A stretch of 64,000 bases of DNA. Origin: Streptomyces olivochromogenes. Its GTDB lineage: Bacteria; Actinomycetota; Actinomycetes; Streptomycetales; Streptomycetaceae. The stretch covers positions 1-64,000 of the forward strand of contig NZ_KQ948463.1 of the NCBI RefSeq assembly GCF_001514115.1. The letters are read 5' to 3'. Made by a program: the position numbers and the translations under genes. This document shows, in pieces, positions 44,701-52,780 of the stretch; within the stretch, counting starts at the first letter, position 1; each line of letters begins with the position of its first letter. The notes under the pieces were generated by a model. The model searched no databases, was not told where the DNA came from, and saw only the letters and a list, made by a program, of their open reading frames with translations.

Positions 44701-46288
44701 TACGGCCGAGCCCGCCACCCCCGAACCCCAGCCCCAGCCCCTCGAAGCGACCCTCCACGTCTCCGTCGACACCATGCCGTACCTCCTGGACCACTGCTTC
44801 TTCCGGCAGCCCGCCCAGGCCGATCCCGCCGACCGCTGGCCCGTGGTCCCGGGCACCACCGTGATCGCCCACCTCATGGAGTTCGCCGAGCGGGCCGCGC
44901 CCGGCCGGCGCGCGGTGGCCGTCCACGACGTACGGCTGCACCAGTGGATCACCGCCACTCCGGCCGTCGACATCCCCGTACGGATCGTCCCCGAGGGCCC
45001 GGACAGAGTCACCGCCTCACTCGGCCCGTACGCCCGGGCCGTGGTCGAACTCGCCCAGGATCGGCCCCGGTTCACGCCTCCGGAGCCCTGGACCTTTCCC
45101 GCCGCGCGGGAGGAGAAGCCCGAGCTGACCGCGGCGGAGCTGTACTCGCGCCGCTGGATGTTCCACGGCCCGCGCTTCCAGGGCCTGGCCGAGCTGACCG
45201 CGGTCGGCGACCGGCACGTACGCGGGGTGCTCGTCACCCCGCCCGCGCCGGGCGCCCTGCTGGACAACGTGGGGCAGCTCCTCGGCTACTGGATCATGGC
45301 CCGGCAGCCGGTGCGGACGACGGTGTTTCCGGTCGGCATGAAGGAGATCCGCTTCCACGGCCCGCACCCCGCTCCCGGCGAGCGCCTGGAGTGCCTGATC
45401 CGGATCACCTCCGTGACCGACGCCACCCTCGAGGCGGACATGCAGCTGGTCCATCGAGGGCGGGTGTGGGCGGAGTTCAGCGGCTGGCAGGACCGCCGGT
45501 TCGACAGCAATCCGCGCATCCGCGAGGTGGACCGGGAGCCCGAGCGGTACACGCTGTCCCGGATGCAGCCCGGCGGCTGGGCGCTGGTCCACGAGGAGTG
45601 GCCCGATCTGGCCACCCGCGAGCTGATCATGCGCAACATCCTGGCGGGCGAGGAACGCGAACGGTACGCGGCACACGCCCCGCGCGGCCGGCGGCAGTGG
45701 CTGCTCGGCCGGATCGCCGCCAAGGACGCCGTACGGAACGTGATGTGGGACGCCGGGGCGGGCCCCCTCTACCCGGCCGAGGTCAGGGTCGGCAACGATC
45801 CGGCCGGCCGCCCCTTCGTGACCGGCGGCTACGGCAGGACCCTGCCCGAACTGCACGTCTCCATCGCCCACCGCGGCGAGACGGCCGTGGCGATGGCCAG
45901 GAGGGAGGGGCCCTGCGGCATCGACATCGAGGAAGTCACCGACCGCCCCGAGGGCACCCTCGCCGTGGCCCTCACCACCGCCGAACGCGAGCTGCTCACG
46001 TCACTCGTCCACCGGCCGGGGGCAGCCCCCGAACGGCTCTGGTTCACCCGTTTCTGGGCCGCCAAGGAGGCCGTCGCGAAGGCGCGCGGCACCGGACTGG
46101 GCGGCGAGCCGAAGCGGTTCGAGATCACCTCGGTCGACGACGACCGGCTGACCGTCCGTACCGCGGGCGAGGAGTACCGCGTGCGGCACTGTGCGCTGAC
46201 CACCCCCCGGCCGTCCGCGGGGCCCGGCAAGGAGTACGTCGTGGCCTGGACGGCAGTCAACGATCAGGAGAACGAAGATGACCACTGA
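41735..46288 (+). CDS. PUFA/HglE-type synthase PKS2 (KS-AT-DH-phosphopantetheinyl transferase)
   Basis: A 1517-residue second synthase. KS, about 8-480: VDAACASSL with Cys near 217, EAHGTATP, GHTMPAAG, FGFGGINAH. AT-like, about 575-880: a divergent FPGLEAEF in place of FPGQGSQ, but GHSLGEW near 646 and SGFHTPM. Hotdog dehydratase, about 1010-1270: LLDHCFF, VVPGTT, FHGPRFQGL. A C-terminal Sfp-type phosphopantetheinyl transferase, about 1300-1500: HVSIAHRGE, GIDIEEV, WAAKEAVAKA. The fused transferase can activate the ACPs of this cluster. The GTG start overlaps the PKS1 stop (GTGA). Decarboxylating KS plus DH would supply the dehydration step PKS1 lacks. Confidence 0.93.
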   Translation: MTEVTGPRAEPIAIVGMSVLFPGAPDLATYWHNLVSGVDAITEVPPGRWDAEEYYAPGAEPRADRVYCRRGGFVDELAEVDVTEFGIMPAAVPATEPDQLIALRVAAAALADAGGADRLPADRHRVGVVLGRGGYLTPGLVRLDQRVRTASQLVRTLGELLPDLGADRLEAVRQAFTDRLGPEAPESSIGLVPNLAASRLAGRLDLRGPAYTVDAACASSLIAVDHAVRELGSGRCDVMLAGGVHHCHDITFWSVFSQLGALSPSERIRPFDRGADGVLIGEGTGVVVLKRLADAERDGDRIYAAITGTGVASDGRTTSLMAPDSGGQVRAVRQAWEAAGLDPSAPGSIGLLEAHGTATPAGDGAELTTLAEVFGPPPTDIPGDAPDVPDAVIGSVKSMIGHTMPAAGVAGLIKAALAVHHQVLPPTLHCDDPHPALARTRFTPIGAALPWRTDDRQPVRRAAVNAFGFGGINAHVVLEEVAVARRPAEVYEPEPVLRLTAPTPEAMAALLDRSDSAIISAGLDERVPTADPVRLAVVGPTAKRLALARKAVAKRRGWRGRGDVWFVPRPLLGPGGGRLAFVFPGLEAEFAPNSEDIARHFGLPWSRAVTDATVGDVGRQGTGVFELGRLLDTALRRLGVVPDALAGHSLGEWTAMAAAGIHPPEEVDAFLADFDPDALSVPGLAFAAIGAPAEVVLTELAGRGDVVLSHDNAPNQSMICGPEPAVAALVGVFRARAVISQILPFRSGFHTPMLEPYLDPIRKAAEAYTLHPAALPLWSATTVAPYPDEPAAIRELFIRHLLEPVRFRPLVETMYAAGFRAFVQLGAGQLGSLIDDTLHGRDHLVVPAHSPHRPGLPQLHRVASALWADGAAPDLVPLLGRTSASTVAPARTVRRPSRPVRLDLGGANVSLDPETRERLSAALARPRHTTPQDAAALAEQGPLGAELSALLRDATALASDVVTAGRRGRGSPPRPRTGGTPPKNGTGLRTAEPATPEPQPQPLEATLHVSVDTMPYLLDHCFFRQPAQADPADRWPVVPGTTVIAHLMEFAERAAPGRRAVAVHDVRLHQWITATPAVDIPVRIVPEGPDRVTASLGPYARAVVELAQDRPRFTPPEPWTFPAAREEKPELTAAELYSRRWMFHGPRFQGLAELTAVGDRHVRGVLVTPPAPGALLDNVGQLLGYWIMARQPVRTTVFPVGMKEIRFHGPHPAPGERLECLIRITSVTDATLEADMQLVHRGRVWAEFSGWQDRRFDSNPRIREVDREPERYTLSRMQPGGWALVHEEWPDLATRELIMRNILAGEERERYAAHAPRGRRQWLLGRIAAKDAVRNVMWDAGAGPLYPAEVRVGNDPAGRPFVTGGYGRTLPELHVSIAHRGETAVAMARREGPCGIDIEEVTDRPEGTLAVALTTAERELLTSLVHRPGAAPERLWFTRFWAAKEAVAKARGTGLGGEPKRFEITSVDDDRLTVRTAGEEYRVRHCALTTPRPSAGPGKEYVVAWTAVNDQENEDDH

Positions 46289-46625
46289 ACTCGACCGTCC
46301 CGTGGGCCAGTCGGACAGCGGACGGACCTCGGCGCCCGACGCGGCGACCGCGCTCGCCGACATCTCGGCCATCCTGCGCACCGTGCTGGAGGAGTACGGG
46401 CTCGACGACTCCGAGATCACCCTCGACACGTCCTTCCACGACGACCTGGAGCTGGAGAGCATCGACCTCGTCACCCTCTCCGCCCAGCTGCGCGAGTTCT
46501 ACGGCGAGCGCGTCAACTTCGCCGCGTTCATAGCCGACCGCGGGCTTGAGGAGATCATCGCGCTCACCGTCGGCGATCTCGTCGGCTACGTCGTGGACTC
46601 ACTGGCCGTCGCGGAGGTGGGCTGA
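46278..46625 (+). CDS. Free-standing acyl carrier protein
   Basis: A 115-residue acidic protein with a disordered N-terminus of about 28 residues and an ACP fold. The phosphopantetheine attachment serine lies in LELESIDLVTLS. The start lies inside the PKS2 3' end (11-bp overlap), so the two are co-translated. It probably carries a starter, an intermediate or the finished chain between the PKSs and the downstream hydrolase. Its motif differs from the DSIKRAE of the integrated ACPs, so it is not a recent copy of them. Confidence 0.93.
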   Translation: MTTELDRPVGQSDSGRTSAPDAATALADISAILRTVLEEYGLDDSEITLDTSFHDDLELESIDLVTLSAQLREFYGERVNFAAFIADRGLEEIIALTVGDLVGYVVDSLAVAEVG

Positions 46626-46626
46626 C

Positions 46627-47433
46627 ATGGCGACGATGCGGGTGAACGGCATCGACGTACACGTCCAGCGGCTGGGCCACGACAGCGGCTCCGCGCGCCC
46701 CGTCGTGGTCCTCATCCACGGTCTGCTCATCGACAGCCTCGCCAGCTACTACTTCAGCCTCGCGCCGCGGCTCGCCGAGGAGGGCCTGGACGTCGTCATG
46801 TACGACCTGCGCGGGCACGGCAAGACCTCCCGGCCGCCGACCGGCTACCGGATGGAGGACTTCGTCGACGACCTCGACGGACTGCTGGACGCGCTGGTGA
46901 TCGACCGTCCGGTGCACCTCGTCGGCAACTCCTTCGGCGGCGCCGTCGCGTACGCCATGGCCGCCGCCCGCCCCGAGCGGGTCGCGAGCGTCATCGCCAT
47001 CGAGGCGGAACCGCCGGCCCGGGCGTGGGCACGGAACATGTACGAGGGCCTGGTCGGCGAACAGGGCGGACTGGTGGTCCAGCAGGTCACCCAGTGGCTG
47101 CGGGAGAACCCGGGCGAGCGCAACGCCCGGCCGTTCCGGGCGGCGGGCCGGGTGCTCGACGAGACCGCGCTCGCCCAGGAGATCCCGCTCAGCGCCCTCC
47201 TCGACGAGGACCTGTCCGCGATCCGCTGCCCGGTCTTCGCCATCTTCGGCGGCGCGTCCAAGCTGTCGGCGCAGACCGGGATGCTGGAGGCCTCGCTCCC
47301 CCACTGCCGTACGGTCGTCCTGCCCGACCTCGGCCACTCGGTGCTGGTGGAGGCCACCGCACAGACGTACGCCCTCGTACGCGACTGGCTGTTGCTCGGC
47401 CAGGAGGCGCACGCGCTGGGGGAGGCCCGCTAG
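46627..47433 (+). CDS. Alpha/beta hydrolase, probable chain-release or acyltransfer enzyme
   Basis: A 268-residue alpha/beta hydrolase. The oxyanion region is VLIHGLL, the nucleophile is in VGNSFGGAVA, and the catalytic His is in LGHSVLVEA. Only 1 bp separates it from the ACP stop, and the next gene's ATG directly follows its TAG. In this setting it could release the acyl chain from ACP by hydrolysis or transfer; the sequence does not decide which. Confidence 0.88.
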   Translation: MATMRVNGIDVHVQRLGHDSGSARPVVVLIHGLLIDSLASYYFSLAPRLAEEGLDVVMYDLRGHGKTSRPPTGYRMEDFVDDLDGLLDALVIDRPVHLVGNSFGGAVAYAMAAARPERVASVIAIEAEPPARAWARNMYEGLVGEQGGLVVQQVTQWLRENPGERNARPFRAAGRVLDETALAQEIPLSALLDEDLSAIRCPVFAIFGGASKLSAQTGMLEASLPHCRTVVLPDLGHSVLVEATAQTYALVRDWLLLGQEAHALGEAR

Positions 47434-48630
47434 ATGGGCCGGTTCCTGTTCGTGGTGCCGCCGCTGGTCGGGCACGTCAACCCGGCCGTGGGTACCGCGG
47501 CGGCACTCGCCGGGCGCGGGCACGAGGTCGCGTGGGCGGGCCACCCGGAACTCGTCCGCGCTCTCGTCGGGTCCGACGCCGTCGTCTTCCCCTGTGCCCT
47601 CCCCGAGGACGGGCTCTCCCGGCCCGCCGACCTGAAGGGGCCGGCCGCGTTCCAGTTCCTCTGGGAGGGCTTCCTCGTCCCGCTGGCGGACGCGATGGCG
47701 CCCGGGGTACGGGCGGCGATCGAGGCGTACGACCCCGATGTCGTCGTCTGCGACCAGCAGGCGGTGGCGGGTGCGCTGGTCGCCGAGTCCCTCGGGCGCG
47801 TCTGGGTGACCTCGGCCACCACCTCCGCCGAACTCGTCGACCCGCTGGCCGGTATGCCGAAGGTCGCGGCGTGGCTGGACGGGCTGCTGGCCCGGTTGCG
47901 GAACCGGATCTGCGACGGGGCCGGCTCGGCGGACCCCCGCTTCTCCCCGCACGGCGTCCTGGCGTACACCACCCGCGCGCTGCTCGGCCCTGCCGAACTG
48001 CCCGACCGGGTCTGGCTGGTGGGCCCGTCCGTCGCCGCCCGCCCCGCGAGCGGCGACGACTTCCCCTGGGACTGGCTGGACGCGTCGACTCTGCCCACCG
48101 TCCTGGTCAGCCTCGGCACGGCCAACAACGACGCCGGGGCCCGTTTCCTGAACGCGGCCGCGCAGGCGCTCGGCGGGCTGGCGGGCCGAGTGCGGGCGGT
48201 GCTCGTCGATCCCGGCGGCCTCGTCGGGGGCCCGGTCCCCGACAACGTCCTCGTGCGCGCCCACGTTCCCCAACTCGCCCTTCTCCCACGGCTCGACGCG
48301 GTCGTCTGCCACGCCGGGCACAACACCGTGTGCGAGGCGCTGTGGCACGGTGTCCCGCTCGTCGTGGCGCCGATCCGCGACGATCAGCCGATCGTCGCCG
48401 GGCAGGTCGTGGACGCGGGCGCCGGGGTACGGCTGCGGTTCGGTCGCGCCGACGCGGCCAGGATCCGCGCGGCGGTCGAGACGGTCCTCGACCCGGCCGG
48501 GGGCCACCGGAAGGCGGCCGAGGCCGTCGGGGAGTCCTTCCGCGCCGCGGGCGGCAGCGCCTCCGCCGCCGCCCGCCTCGCGGCACTGCCGGCCGGGTCG
48601 GCCGTGACGCGCGCACGAGGCGGCGCGTGA
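47434..48630 (+). CDS. UGT-type (GT1) glycosyltransferase
   Basis: A 398-residue GT-B glycosyltransferase. The N-terminal acceptor domain opens MGRFLFVVPPLVGHVNPAVG, with the His expected for GT1 catalysis. The C-terminal donor domain has VSLGTAN, then HVPQLALLPRLDAVVCHAGHN and EALWHGVPLVVAP, the macrolide/lipid glycosyltransferase signature. It starts immediately after the hydrolase stop and overlaps the ABC transporter start by 4 bp. It probably glycosylates the hydroxyl or carboxyl group of the PKS product; no sugar-biosynthesis genes are nearby, so a common nucleotide sugar is likely. Confidence 0.92.
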   Translation: MGRFLFVVPPLVGHVNPAVGTAAALAGRGHEVAWAGHPELVRALVGSDAVVFPCALPEDGLSRPADLKGPAAFQFLWEGFLVPLADAMAPGVRAAIEAYDPDVVVCDQQAVAGALVAESLGRVWVTSATTSAELVDPLAGMPKVAAWLDGLLARLRNRICDGAGSADPRFSPHGVLAYTTRALLGPAELPDRVWLVGPSVAARPASGDDFPWDWLDASTLPTVLVSLGTANNDAGARFLNAAAQALGGLAGRVRAVLVDPGGLVGGPVPDNVLVRAHVPQLALLPRLDAVVCHAGHNTVCEALWHGVPLVVAPIRDDQPIVAGQVVDAGAGVRLRFGRADAARIRAAVETVLDPAGGHRKAAEAVGESFRAAGGSASAAARLAALPAGSAVTRARGGA

Positions 48631-50669
48631 ACGACAACGGCACGAGCAAGCACCGGCCGCCGACCGACGGCCGTCGTCCCGACCCTGCCCAGGGCACCGC
48701 CCACGTCCAGGATCGCGGCCCGACGGCGCCCAAGACGCCGGGTCCGGGCCCGTGGGAACGCCACCTGGCACCGAGCGCGGACACGCCCTCCGCCGAACGG
48801 GCGGACGTGCCCAGCCCGGAACGGCGACCCGGCACCTTGACCGACGCCACACCAAAATCCGAAGGGGCCGCGCCGCCCCCGCCCACCGGCTCGCTCGTCG
48901 CCCTCGTCGGCTACGCCCGGCCCCACTGGCGTGTGCTGCTGCTCTCCCTCGTACTCACTCTGCTGGCCAGCGTGTCGGGGCTGGTGCAGCCGAAGTTCGC
49001 ACAGGCGATCCTGGACCGGCTGGACGACGGCGGCAGCGTGGTCACTCCGGTCGCGCTGCTCGCCGCGTTCCTGGTCGCGGGCGCCCTGCTCACCGGTCTC
49101 AACGCCTGGCTCCAGCAACGGACTTCGGAGCGGGTGGTGCGGGAGGTGCGGCGCGGTCTGGTGCACCGGCTGATCCGACTGCGGGTCGCCGAGCTGGACC
49201 GGCGGGCCCCCGGGGACCTGATCGCCCGCGTCACCTCCGACAGCACCCTGCTCAAGAGCGCCGCCACCGAGGGCCTGATCATGACGGTCAACGGCGTCCT
49301 GACCTTCGCCGGGGCGCTGTTCATGATGGCGACGCTCGACGCGCGTCTGCTCGGCGTCACGCTGCTCGTGCTGACGATGGTCGGTGTCGTGATCACCGTC
49401 ATCCTGCCCCGGATCAAGGCGGCCGTGGCCCGCTCCCAGGCATCGGTCGGAGCGGTCGGCGCCGTCCTCGACCGCACCCTCGGCGCGGCCCGCACGGTCA
49501 AGGCCAACGGCGCAGAGGGCCGCGAGACGCGCACCGCCGAGGACGCGGTCGACGAGGCGTACGCCGCCGGGCTGGTCGGCGCCCGCTACAGCGCCCTCGT
49601 CACCATGGTCGGCGGCGCCGCCATCCAGACCGCGTTCCTGGTGGTGCTCGGCGTGGGCGGCACCTTCGTCGCCCACCACTCGATGTCGGTCTCCGAACTG
49701 ATCGCCTTCCTCCTGTACGTCTTCTTCCTGGCGAGCCCGGTGTCCCAGCTGGTCGGCGGCGCGGCCCAACTCCAGCAGGGGCTGGGCGCGGTGGGCAGGA
49801 TCCAGGAGGCGGGCGCGCTGCCGGTCGAGGACGACATCGACGCGACCGAGCCCGCGCACACCCCCGCCCACGCCGCGCCACCGGCCGTCGAACTGACCGG
49901 GGTCGAGTTCACCTACCCCGGCCGCGCCCCGGCCCTGCGCGGCGTGAGCTTCACCGTCCCCGGCGGCACCCGCACCGCGCTGGTCGGTCTGTCGGGCGCG
50001 GGCAAGACCACCCTCTTCTCGCTCCTCCAGCGCTTCTACGAGCCGACCGCGGGCACGATCAGGATCGGCGACCAGGACATCGCGGCCCTGCCCCGCGCCG
50101 AGGTCCGGCGCCGGATCGCGTACGTCGAGCAGGACTCCCCCGTGATGGCGGGCACCCTCCGCGAGAACCTCCTGTACGCGGCGCCCTCGGCCACCCGGGA
50201 GCAGCTGGCCGAGGCCCTGGCCGTCACCCGCCTCGACGGTCTCCTCGCCCGCCTTCCCCAGGGCCTGGACACGCCCGTGGGCCCGCGCGGCGTCACCCTG
50301 TCCGGCGGCGAACGCCAGCGCCTCGCGATCGCCCGCGCCCTGCTGCGCCGCCCCCAGGTGCTTCTGCTCGACGAGGCGACGGCCCAGCTCGACGCCCGCA
50401 ACGAACAGGCCCTCGGTGAACTCGTCGCCCGCACCGCGGGCCGCTGCACGGTCCTGCTGATCGCCCACCGGCTGTCCACGGTCACCGACGCCGACCAGAT
50501 CGTGGTCCTCGAACACGGCGACGTCCGCGCCGTGGGCACCCACCACTCCCTGGTCGACGACGACGACCTCTACCGCGAACTGGCCGCCACCCAACTCCTG
50601 GCCGCCGAACCGGCGGAGCACCGGGTCAGCGCAGCGTCAACCGGTACGTCAGCGGTGAACGCCCCGTGA
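48627..50669 (+). CDS. ABC transporter (fused permease-ATPase), probable glycolipid exporter
   Basis: A 680-residue half-transporter of the MsbA/LmrA exporter type. A Pro-rich cytoplasmic N-extension of about 85 residues is unusual. Six membrane helices follow (about 95-400), then the ATPase with Walker A GLSGAGKT at 454-461, signature LSGGERQRLAIARALL, Walker B VLLLDEAT and the switch His in LIAHRLS. It should work as a homodimer. The GTGA overlap with the glycosyltransferase makes it the last gene of the PKS operon and the likely exporter. Its last 44 bp overlap the convergent heparinase-like gene tail to tail. Confidence 0.92.
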   Translation: MNDNGTSKHRPPTDGRRPDPAQGTAHVQDRGPTAPKTPGPGPWERHLAPSADTPSAERADVPSPERRPGTLTDATPKSEGAAPPPPTGSLVALVGYARPHWRVLLLSLVLTLLASVSGLVQPKFAQAILDRLDDGGSVVTPVALLAAFLVAGALLTGLNAWLQQRTSERVVREVRRGLVHRLIRLRVAELDRRAPGDLIARVTSDSTLLKSAATEGLIMTVNGVLTFAGALFMMATLDARLLGVTLLVLTMVGVVITVILPRIKAAVARSQASVGAVGAVLDRTLGAARTVKANGAEGRETRTAEDAVDEAYAAGLVGARYSALVTMVGGAAIQTAFLVVLGVGGTFVAHHSMSVSELIAFLLYVFFLASPVSQLVGGAAQLQQGLGAVGRIQEAGALPVEDDIDATEPAHTPAHAAPPAVELTGVEFTYPGRAPALRGVSFTVPGGTRTALVGLSGAGKTTLFSLLQRFYEPTAGTIRIGDQDIAALPRAEVRRRIAYVEQDSPVMAGTLRENLLYAAPSATREQLAEALAVTRLDGLLARLPQGLDTPVGPRGVTLSGGERQRLAIARALLRRPQVLLLDEATAQLDARNEQALGELVARTAGRCTVLLIAHRLSTVTDADQIVVLEHGDVRAVGTHHSLVDDDDLYRELAATQLLAAEPAEHRVSAASTGTSAVNAP

Positions 50670-52389
50670 TCAGTACCCGCACCCCGTCCGGAGTCAGGGA
50701 GCCGCTCAGCCACGCGTAGCGCTCCCCCGGGTCCACCACCGCCGGCTGCCGGCCGCCCTTGCCGTTGCCGGGGCCGAAGGTGATGTGGTCGGTGCCGACG
50801 GTGTAGGTGGCCTCGCCGGAGACGAGTTGGAAGGTGTCCGGGGAGCCGGGGACGGGTTCGAGGCCGTCCCCGGTCAGGGTGCCGCCGGGGCGGAAGCAGA
50901 GTTCGAGGGCGAGTGGGCTCGCGCAGCCCTCGCCGGAGAGGTCGAAGGAGATGTCCCAGGCTCCGCCGCCGACCTCACGGACCAGGACTTCGGTGCGGAG
51001 TGTGCGGTACTCCTTCGGGCGGTGCGGGAAGTCCATCGCGGACCAGAAGCGGCTGTCGTCGGTGAGGGGGTAGGCGCCGTCGGGGCGGCGGTGCCCGGGG
51101 GGCAGTGGGTGGTGGAAGGCGCCGCGGACCTCGGCGTGCAGCCGCCAGCCGTCGTCCGTGCGCTCCAGTCCCTCCGCCCGGAAGTGGCCGAGGGCGAAGA
51201 ACCGCGGGGCCAGCCGGAGCGAGTCGAGGATCGCCGCGCCCTTGCGCATCTTGAAGAAGGTCGGGTTGGTGGACAGGCCGGACGAGATGGCGTGCAGTTC
51301 CGGGAAGTCGGTCCCGCCGAAGACGCTCGCCGTGTGCGTGCCGCGACGGACCCGGACGAGGCGGCAGCTGTCGTCGTGGTGCTCGAAGTCGTCGGGCAGG
51401 GCGGCCACTTCGGGCAGAGGGGCGGCCAGCTCCGGCCGGTCCAGGACCTGGGCGAGACGCTCGCCGATCGACGTCTCGCCGAAGGTCTGGTCGGTGCCGC
51501 GCTCCTGGAGCAGCGCGGCCACCGCCGCGAACCGTCCGTCTCCGTCGCGCAGCGCCATCTCCCGGTACTGGAGCCAGAACTCGGGCAGGTGGACGACCCT
51601 CGTCTGGTCCTGGCGGCGCGAATGGACCGTCTCCACCTCGCCGTTGGGCTCGATGACGTACAGGTTGGCGGCCAGGTTGTCGCGTACGTTCGCGTAGAGG
51701 TCCGTACGTCCGTAGTGGCGGGCCAGTACGAGCAGCGCCGGATTGGTCACCGCGGCCGAGTAGTTGGGGCTGCGTTCGCTGTACTCGCCGCCGGGCAGCT
51801 GGTCGATGCCCTCGGCGAGCCAGGCCTCGATGCGCTCGGGGTAGGCGGGGTCGGGCCAGCGGGCGTGGATGCGGGCGAGGGCCGCGCAGACCAGCCAGCG
51901 GTGGTTGGCGGTGTGGACGCCACCGGTGGCGAGGGAGGGGCCCGCCAGCCGCAGGATCCGCTCGATCGTCGCCCGCAGTCCGGTGGTCGCCTCGTGGGCG
52001 TCCTCCTCCAGCAGGTGGTGGATCAGGTTGAGGTCGACGACCGAGAAGGCGGTGTCCGCCGGGTTGCCGTCCGCCCCGTGCTCCCACAGCCCGTTGTCGT
52101 ACTGCTCCTCGGCGAGCGCGTCGGCGAGTTCGGCGGCGGGGCCCAGGAGCGCGGCGCAGTGGTGGTACGCCGAGCCCTCGTGCACGTACACCGAGACGAG
52201 GGTGCGCAGCGCACGGGTGGCCGCGCGGGCCTCGCCGCCGTCACGGAGTTCGACGAGATCGGCGGCGTACCCGTCGAGGACGGCCTTGGCGCTGGTCTCG
52301 GCGGTCGCCGTGAGCAACTCGACGAACGCGGTGTCGAGGGGGACACCGGTGTCGGCGAGCGCGGCGAGGAAGGTCTTGCGGGCTGTCAC
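50626..52389 (-). CDS. Heparinase II/III-like protein, putative polysaccharide lyase
   Basis: A 587-residue protein. The first 330 residues are helical with motifs HTANHRW and YSERSPNYSAA, reminiscent of the alpha/alpha toroid of heparinase II/III-type lyases; the C-terminal 250 residues look beta-rich. I see no signal peptide, so it would act on imported oligosaccharides. Family membership is by general resemblance, so a less specific carbohydrate-active role is possible. The GTG start overlaps the stop of a 41-codon ORF, and a LacI-type palindrome lies upstream of both, supporting sugar control. Its 3' end overlaps the ABC gene by 44 bp. Confidence 0.55.
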   Translation of the reverse strand: MTARKTFLAALADTGVPLDTAFVELLTATAETSAKAVLDGYAADLVELRDGGEARAATRALRTLVSVYVHEGSAYHHCAALLGPAAELADALAEEQYDNGLWEHGADGNPADTAFSVVDLNLIHHLLEEDAHEATTGLRATIERILRLAGPSLATGGVHTANHRWLVCAALARIHARWPDPAYPERIEAWLAEGIDQLPGGEYSERSPNYSAAVTNPALLVLARHYGRTDLYANVRDNLAANLYVIEPNGEVETVHSRRQDQTRVVHLPEFWLQYREMALRDGDGRFAAVAALLQERGTDQTFGETSIGERLAQVLDRPELAAPLPEVAALPDDFEHHDDSCRLVRVRRGTHTASVFGGTDFPELHAISSGLSTNPTFFKMRKGAAILDSLRLAPRFFALGHFRAEGLERTDDGWRLHAEVRGAFHHPLPPGHRRPDGAYPLTDDSRFWSAMDFPHRPKEYRTLRTEVLVREVGGGAWDISFDLSGEGCASPLALELCFRPGGTLTGDGLEPVPGSPDTFQLVSGEATYTVGTDHITFGPGNGKGGRQPAVVDPGERYAWLSGSLTPDGVRVLITGRSPLTYRLTLR

Positions 52390-52511
52390 TGGGGCTCCTG
52401 AGAGGGATCGCGCTGTTCTTCCACGTCGCTGTGGTCGAGGGTGGTGTCTTTTAGGTCTGTGCGGTCTCGTACGTCCGTGCGGTCTCGTACGTCGATCGCG
52501 GTGAGCGCCAT
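52386..52511 (-). CDS. 41-codon ORF translationally coupled to the heparinase-like gene
   Basis: The ATG at 52511 is preceded by GGGAGGG, and the frame ends in a TGA that overlaps the next gene's GTG (GTGA). The 41 residues are acidic and polar, with DVRDRTDVRDRTD arising from an 18-bp tandem duplication in the DNA. I know no homologue. It may be a leader or coupling ORF rather than a functional peptide. Confidence 0.5.
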   Translation of the reverse strand: MALTAIDVRDRTDVRDRTDLKDTTLDHSDVEEQRDPSQEPQ

Positions 52512-52530
52512 CGCCAGTGACCCTCCCTTT

Positions 52531-52545
52531 CAGAAAGCGCTTGCA
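52531..52545. promoter_or_regulatory. LacI-family operator
   Basis: GAAAGCGCTTGC has the central palindrome AAGCGCTT (52534-52543 region), the classical half-site pattern of LacI-type sugar regulators. It lies about 20 bp upstream of the 41-codon ORF on the minus strand. Confidence 0.6.
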
Positions 52546-52751
52546 CCAGGAGCGACCCTAGGTAATGCGCGGATGTCACTACAAGACCCGTACACCGATG
52601 AAGGTGCCGACGGGCGAGGGAGGCCACGGCGGCGGGGATGTCCGCGAACCGGTCGTTCGAGAGCGGGCTGCCGGTGCGGGCGCGGGCGCCGCCGGACGTC
52701 TGAGCAGGGGGTTCTTCGGAATCCGAATCCCACAGGGACCCCTATGCATGC

Positions 52752-52763
52752 GGTGTATACACC
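52752..52763. promoter_or_regulatory. Perfect palindrome GGTGTATACACC
   Basis: A 12-bp perfect palindrome with a GTATAC core, as seen in GntR-family operators, 18 bp before the deacetylase start. Confidence 0.55.
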
Positions 52764-52780
52764 AGATGTACAGTCTTCGC

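Noticed and set aside
41717..44941. A 1074-codon open frame antisense to PKS2
   Set aside because: Same shadow effect; no recognisable motif, while the sense strand encodes KS and AT signatures.
52565..52780. N-terminal extension of the polysaccharide deacetylase
   Set aside because: It would bury the signal peptide and lipobox behind 72 Gly/Arg-rich residues and place the palindrome inside the gene.
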